Source of the DNA: a virus
Reading direction: 5' to 3' (one strand)
Virus record (IMG/VR): IMGVR_UViG_3300010373_000098
Span: 1 to 34,582 of that record
Length of the DNA stretch: 34,582 bases
Shown: positions 30,590-34,582 of the stretch, piece after piece
Numbering within the stretch: position 1 is the first letter of the stretch
How the letters are laid out: every line of letters begins with the position of its first letter
Notes under the pieces: generated by a model
Database searches by the model: none
Told to the model about the DNA's origin: nothing
What the model saw: the letters and a program-made list of their open reading frames with translations, nothing else
Translations under genes and position numbers: made by a program

Positions 30590-31495
30590 TTATTGCTCCA
30601 AAACAGGGAGAAGGCCTCCGGTAATGATCATGCGGGAGAGACTTTCGCCCCGTCGCCAAGCGTTCCAGCCCTTGAAGATCACCTCTGCCTTACCGTTGGC
30701 CCGAATGCGTCCGCGTTCGCCGATGAGGCGATTGCGGGCATAAAGTATTGGACTTCCAGCCTTCAGGCCGGCGCCGGTAAGAATGGAGTGGATGAAGTAG
30801 TCGGCATCTTCAGGATGATCGGTCGTCCTGAATGTGAAGTGCGCGAAAGCAAGAACGGATTGTCCGCCGACAGCCGCAGCAGCGGCGACTTGCACCATCG
30901 CGACAGAACGCGTGAGGCCGGGATTTTCAGCGACGATTTCCAGGACTTCCGATTTCGTGGCCTTGTCGCGGCCGGCAGTCGAAAGAAGTCCCTTGTTTCG
31001 GTATTGCCAAACCATATTGGCGGCAGCAGCAAGAACGTTGGTGTTTGTGTTGCCCTCCATGGAGAGATAGTCAGCGGAAGTGCGCGCTCTTCCCTGGTCG
31101 AGCGTGGTCCTCGTTTCCCGTTTGATACCGACGATCAACACGGTTTCGATTGGCCTGCCAGCCTCAATAACGGCCCGGCAACGATGTTGGCCGTCGTTGA
31201 GTTCTCCGGTATTGGAGACAATGATCGGCTCGCCATTGAATACCCACGCGCCGCGCGCAATCTCATGGGTGTACGCTTCGACTGTCCCTTCGGAGACTTT
31301 TCGGTTTGCGGGATTTCGGTCGAGCAGCATTTCGGCCATTTCTGGCGTGAGCTGGATGATCTGCGAGATCGGCTTGGCTTTGGATTTCTCGATGAGGCTA
31401 TCGAGCCAAATGCCAAGTTTCTTTCGCGAGCTTTCGATGTGCAATCCGGCAGTGACGGCTTGCACGGGCAGCGCCTTTTCGACTACACTGAGCAT
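30590..31495 (-). CDS. ParB-fold DGQHR-type phage protein
   Basis: 301 residues from ATG 31495 (AAGGAA site 11 bases upstream). ISQIIQLTPEMAEMLLDRN, then VSEGTVEAYTHEIARGAWVFNG, and GELNDGQHRCRAVIEAG with DGQHR at 101-105; these correspond to the nucleotide-binding part of ParB-like proteins. The C-terminal part is mostly helical. An alternative start at 31591 overlaps the Cro-like stop (ATGA) but the extra 32 codons run through the hairpin. It lies directly before the other ParB-like gene. Confidence 0.8.
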   Translation of the reverse strand: MLSVVEKALPVQAVTAGLHIESSRKKLGIWLDSLIEKSKAKPISQIIQLTPEMAEMLLDRNPANRKVSEGTVEAYTHEIARGAWVFNGEPIIVSNTGELNDGQHRCRAVIEAGRPIETVLIVGIKRETRTTLDQGRARTSADYLSMEGNTNTNVLAAAANMVWQYRNKGLLSTAGRDKATKSEVLEIVAENPGLTRSVAMVQVAAAAAVGGQSVLAFAHFTFRTTDHPEDADYFIHSILTGAGLKAGSPILYARNRLIGERGRIRANGKAEVIFKGWNAWRRGESLSRMIITGGLLPVLEQ

Positions 31496-31509
31496 AAGTT
31501 GATTTCCTT

Positions 31510-31540
31510 GGCGGGCACCTTCGGGTGTGCCGCCTTTTTT
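31510..31540 (+). terminator. strong intrinsic terminator in the plus direction
   Basis: A ten-pair stem (GGCGGGCACC with GGTGTGCCGCC, one G-T pair and one bulged G) closed by a TTCG loop and followed by TTTTTT. As read on the plus strand it is a near ideal terminator, yet it lies within the minus-strand early operon, right before the ribosome site of the 31495 gene. It would stop transcription running towards the repressor, and as an RNA hairpin it may affect translation of the gene behind it. Confidence 0.75.
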
Positions 31541-31587
31541 GTTGGCGACGCCCGAAGCCGTCGTTCTGGAAAGAACACTCGACGTCC

Positions 31588-31803
31588 TCATGCTGCGCGC
31601 CCTGGAGTCGGACCGAAAATATCGGGGCGCAAAGTGTGGCGAGAAATGCCTGTGGCCTTCTCGACCTCAAGAACCTTTTCCGGCGCAACCGCACGCGTCC
31701 CGTTCTCGATACGAGACCACTGGACGCCGCTGACAGCGATCAAAGCGCCAGCCTCGGAAGCTGAGAGACCTAGGGATTTTCGCCAGTTGCGTAACATGTC
31801 CAT
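31588..31803 (-). CDS. Cro-like helix-turn-helix regulator
   Basis: 71 residues from ATG 31803 (MDMLRNWRKSLGLSASEAGA). Residues 10-35 give a helix-turn-helix of the XRE type (SASEAGALIAVSGVQWSRIE), and EVEKATGISRHTLRPDI is a typical end of YdaS/Cro-like proteins. ATG codons at 31818 and 31821 lie inside operator 1, so the downstream start is preferred. It is the first gene of the early minus-strand operon and divergent from the repressor. Confidence 0.85.
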   Translation of the reverse strand: MDMLRNWRKSLGLSASEAGALIAVSGVQWSRIENGTRAVAPEKVLEVEKATGISRHTLRPDIFGPTPGRAA

Positions 31804-31812
31804 GCGCTCTTG

Positions 31813-31825
31813 TACCATCATGGTA
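31813..31825. promoter_or_regulatory. operator 1, TACCATCATGGTA
   Basis: Perfect 13-base palindrome TACCATCATGGTA immediately upstream of the Cro-like start. The identical sequence recurs at 33307. Confidence 0.75.
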
Positions 31826-31846
31826 TTTTACGCGCAAGCCAAAAAT

Positions 31847-31859
31847 TACCATCATGGAT
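31847..31859. promoter_or_regulatory. operator 2, diverged copy
   Basis: TACCATCATGGAT, differing only in the last two bases from operator 1; centre 34 bases from it. Confidence 0.65.
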
Positions 31860-31872
31860 GAATACGAATTTT

Positions 31873-31885
31873 GGCCATGTTGGTA
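31873..31885. promoter_or_regulatory. operator 3, diverged inverted copy
   Basis: GGCCATGTTGGTA, on the other strand TACCAACATGGCC, like operator 5 in its centre; 26 bases from operator 2 and 12 bases before the repressor ATG. Confidence 0.6.
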
Positions 31886-31896
31886 GACTTCTAGCT

Positions 31897-32322
31897 ATGG
31901 TTGCTAGGTTCAAATTTGAGGACGCGCCGGAGGCTAAGGCCTACCTGCAGGAATGGCGGGAAACCAAGTTCCCGACGCAGCAGGCGCTCTCCGATAAAAT
32001 CGGCCTCAAGGCCGCCACCATATCGCGCATCGAGACCGGTGAACGTGAATGGGGTAAAGGCTACCTGGAAGCTCTAGCCTTCGCGGTTGAGTGCAGAGTC
32101 GGCGACCTCTTTTCACTGCCGACTTCCGCCAAGCCGGTTTCGCCAGAGGCTCAACTCCGCTCAGCTCTCCTGGCCTTTGGAGTGGACGGAAGCGACCTGG
32201 GCCGAGCCATGGGTATGATCAGAGGTTTCGTGACTGGCCACGACGAGCAACCACCAGAAACCCCTCCTGATGATCAATCTGCACCCGCCAGTCGCCGCCG
32301 TGAAGAAGTGCCATCGCGATAG
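31897..32322 (+). CDS. CI-like repressor with XRE helix-turn-helix
   Basis: 141 residues from ATG 31897 (MVARFKFEDAPEAKAYLQEW). Residues 28-47 form the helix-turn-helix (QQALSDKIGLKAATISRIE). The rest is short and contains a second helical segment (PEAQLRSALLAFGVDGSDLG) and a Pro/Arg tail, with no LexA-type protease residues seen. No ribosome site was found and operator 3 sits 12 bases before the ATG, so the transcript may be almost leaderless as for lambda cI. Divergent from the Cro-like gene with operators between; it is the likely lysogeny regulator, probably not self-cleaving. Confidence 0.85.
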   Translation: MVARFKFEDAPEAKAYLQEWRETKFPTQQALSDKIGLKAATISRIETGEREWGKGYLEALAFAVECRVGDLFSLPTSAKPVSPEAQLRSALLAFGVDGSDLGRAMGMIRGFVTGHDEQPPETPPDDQSAPASRRREEVPSR

Positions 32323-32503
32323 CGATTTCGGCGGCTTTTCTTTTGATGACTATTTCTGGGTCTAGTGGCGCGTTGGCGCCGGCAGAATTGCGCAATTGAG
32401 CAATAATTTCTTCATTCCGCGTCCTGTAACGCGGCACGTAATGTATCATTTCCACGCCCCCACGCGACTTCCAATAGGGATAGTCGTTCCCTGCGCCTTC
32501 CAT
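32219..32503 (-). CDS. small protein convergent with the repressor gene
   Basis: A 94-residue protein starting MEGAGNDYPYWKSRGG, or from a later ATG. The C-terminal half (KRKAAEIAIAMALLHGGDWRVQIDHQEGFLVVARR) has a globular helix-strand-strand look with good codon use. Its end overlaps the repressor end by 104 bases, where the repressor is probably disordered. It lacks a clear ribosome site. Function unknown. Confidence 0.55.
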   Translation of the reverse strand: MEGAGNDYPYWKSRGGVEMIHYVPRYRTRNEEIIAQLRNSAGANAPLDPEIVIKRKAAEIAIAMALLHGGDWRVQIDHQEGFLVVARRGQSRNL

Positions 32504-32596
32504 TGCTCTACTTCGGATCGCGCCCTCATTCGTGGTCCTACCACATTGGATTCTGATTAACGGAATATATCAAGCTGTAATAATTAGCTTCGATGC

Positions 32597-32605
32597 CTGT
32601 GGATA
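32597..32605. other. perfect DnaA-box sequence
   Basis: TGTGGATAA, the complement of TTATCCACA, in an AT-rich gap (32504-32686) between the 94-residue gene and the Arc-like gene. It sits in a short imperfect palindrome (CCTG...CAGG). A single box is not proof of an origin. Confidence 0.45.
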
Positions 32606-32609
32606 ACAG

Positions 32610-32642
32610 GTAGCACACGGTGATACATTTATAGCACAAGGT
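32610..32642 (+). repeat. direct repeat upstream of the Arc-like gene
   Basis: TAGCACACGGTG (32610-32621) and TAGCACAAGGTG (32631-32642) differ at one base and are 21 bases apart, about two helical turns. Location 45 bases before the Arc-like gene suggests binding sites for that protein. Confidence 0.6.
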
Positions 32643-32686
32643 GCACCGATTACAGGTTGCAAAGCTTTCCGCCATAAGTCGCAGCC

Positions 32687-32902
32687 ATGCCTGCGCAAGA
32701 TCGCCTCATCATCCACATCCGTATCACGCCCGAGCTTTTGAAGCGGCTCAAGGTTGCCGCTGCGAAGGGCGAACGCAGTCTCAATGCGGAAGTGGTGACC
32801 AGGCTTGAGCGATCGTTCTCCCTCGATAGCTCTGATCGCGATGAAGCCATCCGGCTCCTGGCCGAAGTGTCCGCGATCATCGATAGAGGGAAATCCGGTT
32901 AA
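32687..32902 (+). CDS. Arc-family ribbon-helix-helix DNA-binding protein
   Basis: 71 residues. IIHIRITPELLKRLKVAAAKGERSLNAEVVTRLERSF (8-44) is the Arc/Mnt pattern: strand followed by two helices, with SLNAEVVxRLE as the family mark. An acidic C-terminal helix follows. Only a weak ribosome site is visible. Near-identical direct repeats lie just upstream; autoregulation is likely. A separate regulator from the CI/Cro pair. Confidence 0.85.
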   Translation: MPAQDRLIIHIRITPELLKRLKVAAAKGERSLNAEVVTRLERSFSLDSSDRDEAIRLLAEVSAIIDRGKSG

Positions 32903-33306
32903 CATTTTCGCCCCGCTTTGAGCGAGTAGGAAATCAGTCCTAGAGAGCGAAGTCAACGCGAGCGTGCGGTGTTTACTCAGTGAGCATCCTGACAAGTACC
33001 TTCAGGAAGTCTCTACCTTTCGTTGCCCTGAAACCGGTTCAGACCTCGTATCTGCCATAAGACCCCCAAACCCCCATTCGCCAATCAGGCCAATGGAAGC
33101 CGGAGATCTCATAGCGCTCTGAAACTCGGACGAGCCTCTGTAGAGCTGCCTCCCGCCTTTCGGTTGGGGAAGTCCTCAATTCCCTGACGTGCCGCTAGGA
33201 CTTTCGACCCCGCACATCGCGAATCTTGTCAGGCGAGCCATGACGGCCAGCGCAATCGCGACCGCTTAGGATTCGCATAGCCTCCGCGTCTATGCAAGAA
33301 AAATCG

Positions 33307-33319
33307 TACCATCATGGTA
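33307..33319. promoter_or_regulatory. operator 4, TACCATCATGGTA
   Basis: Exact copy of operator 1, about 1.5 kb from it, upstream of the plus-strand operon. Confidence 0.75.
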
Positions 33320-33326
33320 TTTTGCC

Positions 33327-33356
33327 TCTTGTATGTTCCTACCAACATGGTAATGT
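33327..33356 (+). promoter_or_regulatory. possible early rightward promoter
   Basis: TTGTAT and TAATGT with a 16-base spacer, the latter starting at the end of operator 5. Weak match, but it would be covered by the operator and precedes the AAGGAG-led gene at 33425. Confidence 0.35.
33340..33352. promoter_or_regulatory. operator 5, TACCAACATGGTA
   Basis: One central change from operators 1 and 4; centre 33 bases from operator 4, the same phase as between operators 1 and 2 (34 bases). Confidence 0.7.
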
Positions 33357-33424
33357 GTATCTCAAGAGACCACGAAGAAGCCCAGCCCATCCAGGCCGAT
33401 CTGGTCTCACCAAAGGAGATCGAC

Positions 33425-33646
33425 ATGACCACCGCAGCCTACACCGTCCGCGAAATCACCGACGCCCGCGCTATGGCTAATGCCGGCATGGCTTCGTTCG
33501 CCTCGATGGAAGCCGCAGTCGCCTGGGTGAATGAGAACTTCGACGTTCTGGCCGGCGAGGAATTCGATGGCGAGTACGACGGGATCATTCGCCCCAAGGG
33601 CAAACCCTTCTCCATCCCCACGCAGATCAATATCGCGGCCATCTAA
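33425..33646 (+). CDS. 73-residue early protein of unknown function
   Basis: Starts MTTAAYTVREITDARAMANA with AAGGAG 7 bases upstream. Short helices followed by EFDGEYDGIIRPKGKPFSI. Acidic, soluble, unknown. First gene of the plus-strand operon under operators 4 and 5. Confidence 0.75.
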   Translation: MTTAAYTVREITDARAMANAGMASFASMEAAVAWVNENFDVLAGEEFDGEYDGIIRPKGKPFSIPTQINIAAI

Positions 33647-33657
33647 GGGAGGCGACG

Positions 33658-33825
33658 GTGTTCTACCGCTACGCAATCGCTGAATACGAAACCAAAGCCG
33701 AGGCTGAACAGGCGCTCGAAGACATGTGCGCCGAGGGCGAGGTTTCCGAGCTTGAAGCCCCGCGAGTAGAGCGCAGCCCGTCCAAGCAATACCCCTTCGC
33801 CATTGTCGTTGAGGCGGTGCCGTAG
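33658..33825 (+). CDS. 55-residue early protein of unknown function
   Basis: GTG start with GGAGG six bases upstream. Encodes MFYRYAIAEYETKAEAEQAL and ends PFAIVVEAVP. Looks like a small alpha/beta protein with a strand at each end. Ends in TAG. Confidence 0.7.
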   Translation: MFYRYAIAEYETKAEAEQALEDMCAEGEVSELEAPRVERSPSKQYPFAIVVEAVP

Positions 33826-33887
33826 GCGATACAAACCGCCCGATACCGACACAACACAACCGACAATTTGCATCAAGGAGAACACAG

Positions 33888-34124
33888 ATGAAGCCCCGTG
33901 GATGGCAGATCACCGAAGCCCTGGTTGATGTTCTCAAGGACTTCGATTGCTCGCTGGAGGAAGCCAAGGGTCTGCTGCAGGACACCGTTGGCGAGTTTGA
34001 GAACTACCTCGAAGAGGCTTACCAGCGCCAGCAGGACGAACTGACTGAAAGCGGCGGAAGCGACGACAGCAGCTATCGCAGGTCGCTGATTGACGCCGGG
34101 CGCGGACATTTGGTGAAGCCGTGA
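33888..34124 (+). CDS. 78-residue acidic early protein
   Basis: Starts MKPRGWQITEALVDVLKDFD with AAGGAG 8 bases upstream. Mostly charged helices (GEFENYLEEAYQRQQDELTE) and a short basic end. Its TGA overlaps the next GTG start. Function unknown. Confidence 0.72.
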   Translation: MKPRGWQITEALVDVLKDFDCSLEEAKGLLQDTVGEFENYLEEAYQRQQDELTESGGSDDSSYRRSLIDAGRGHLVKP

Positions 34125-34186
34125 TTGGTGCCGTTCTCATGTTCGCGTTTATCGCGCTGCTGGCTCTTTCTCGGAGACGGAAATGA
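34121..34186 (+). CDS. 21-residue membrane peptide
   Basis: A GTG start overlapping the previous stop (GTGA) encodes MIGAVLMFAFIALLALSRRRK: one membrane helix and a basic end, expected to leave the basic tail in the cytoplasm. Its stop overlaps another ATG. Confidence 0.5.
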   Translation: MIGAVLMFAFIALLALSRRRK

Positions 34187-34227
34187 ACCCTCCCAGCCAA
34201 TCTACCCTCTCAGCAAACAAGGAATAG
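34183..34227 (+). CDS. possible 14-residue peptide
   Basis: An ATG overlapping the previous TGA opens a 14-codon frame (MNPPSQSTLSANKE) ending in TAG, six bases before the next ATG. Could be only a translational bridge to the next gene. Confidence 0.25.
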   Translation: MNPPSQSTLSANKE

Positions 34228-34232
34228 GGACG

Positions 34233-34475
34233 ATGAACGCCGAAGAATTTCTGACACTGCCAACCGTAAAGCTTTCAGAACTGGACGTTGCCGACGCTCT
34301 CATTGCTGATGACGGGTTCGACTGCATCAAACATTGGGCCTGCGTATCGGTCCTGAAGGATGAGCGGGGCGAACTGTATGTTCCCTGCAAGTGCGGTCAG
34401 CATTTTCTAGAGGGGCAACTGGACCACGACGATAACGACACCCTCGTCGGCTTACGGCGCTCGGTGCCGTCATGA
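34233..34475 (+). CDS. 80-residue early protein with cysteine pair
   Basis: Starts MNAEEFLTLPTVKLSELDVA; the central part has WACVSV, then YVPCKCGQHFLEG, with three or four Cys and a His that could bind zinc. The stop overlaps the next ATG (ATGA). Unknown function. Confidence 0.7.
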   Translation: MNAEEFLTLPTVKLSELDVADALIADDGFDCIKHWACVSVLKDERGELYVPCKCGQHFLEGQLDHDDNDTLVGLRRSVPS

Positions 34476-34582
34476 GACACTTCTCCCCCAAGCAGCGCAC
34501 CCCTCTACGCGAGATCGTCGGGAACGTAGGATCAGACTTCCACATCGTCTGCCGGATGTTCGGCGGCGTTACAGGCCCGGAA
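34472..34582 (+). CDS. early gene, 3' end outside window
   Basis: ATG overlapping the previous TGA; the frame stays open to the edge (MRHFSPKQRTPLREIVGNVG and 17 more). Basic N-terminus; too little for assignment. Confidence 0.55.
   Translation, partial: MRHFSPKQRTPLREIVGNVGSDFHIVCRMFGGVTGPE

Larger units (their letters stand above)
32903..33424. other. 522-base region without a supported gene
   Basis: No reading frame with a ribosome site was found on either strand. It holds inverted repeats AAGTCCT (33170-33176) with AGGACTT (33197-33203), and GCGAATC (33219-33225) with GATTCGC (33270-33276), then operators 4 and 5 near its right end. It could encode a small RNA or be a regulatory leader; nothing matching a known RNA family was recognised. 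Confidence 0.6.

Noticed and set aside
29726-31861. A 711-codon plus-strand frame
   Set aside because: It is antisense to the two ParB-like genes and the Cro-like gene, all with clear motifs; the length is a consequence of high GC content.
32570-32995. A 141-codon minus-strand frame over the Arc-like gene
   Set aside because: The plus-strand Arc-like protein has a clear family motif; the minus frame has none.
1-34582. CRISPR arrays, tRNA genes, insertion sequences, attachment sites
   Set aside because: No regularly spaced repeats, cloverleaf sequences, transposase motifs or recognisable attachment repeats were seen in this window.

Overview
The window is most of the genome of a temperate tailed phage (or prophage) from an alphaproteobacterium, probably of the Rhizobiales. 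This rests on about 60% GC, a tail tip of the DUF2460/DUF2163 type shared with alphaproteobacterial gene transfer agents, and a portal/coat pair of the DUF4055 and P22-gp5 types. There is no tail sheath gene and there is a long tape measure, so a long non-contractile tail (siphovirus) is expected. Neither integrase, endolysin nor a replicative helicase/polymerase is visible; these probably lie outside the window.

Layout. From 31.8 kb leftwards almost everything is on the minus strand. First comes an early operon (31.8-23.6 kb): a Cro-like regulator, two ParB-like proteins, a GIY-YIG protein, a DUF3307 membrane protein, a von Willebrand A protein, a DNA methyltransferase, a DUF1064 nuclease-like protein and several tiny proteins, mostly joined by ATGA overlaps. 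It ends in a NusG-like gene. Immediately after that gene is a sigma70-type promoter (23581-23609), followed by the late operon: small membrane and lipoprotein genes, terminase, portal, scaffold, coat, head-tail joining proteins, tail tube, tail assembly chaperones with a -1 frameshift, tape measure, tail tip and fibres. The last gene runs off the left edge.

Two plus-strand units sit inside the late region and look like morons: a membrane-anchored protein at 9.8-10.1 kb, and a two-gene unit at 13.07-13.37 kb divergent from a ribbon-helix-helix repressor with operator-like repeats over the shared promoter. To the right of 31.8 kb are the CI-like repressor and an Arc-like protein, a roughly 520-base stretch without genes, and a plus-strand operon of very small genes leaving the right edge. 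Five copies of a TACCATCATGGTA-type palindrome lie in two clusters, at both early promoter regions, and are the likely operators of the lysis/lysogeny switch.

The most striking points are an in-frame amber codon in the large terminase gene that removes the last part of the nuclease domain, the pairing of a NusG-like regulator with an adjacent late promoter, the two morons with their control elements, and the operator set. The terminase lesion suggests a defective prophage unless the codon is suppressed or is a sequencing error.
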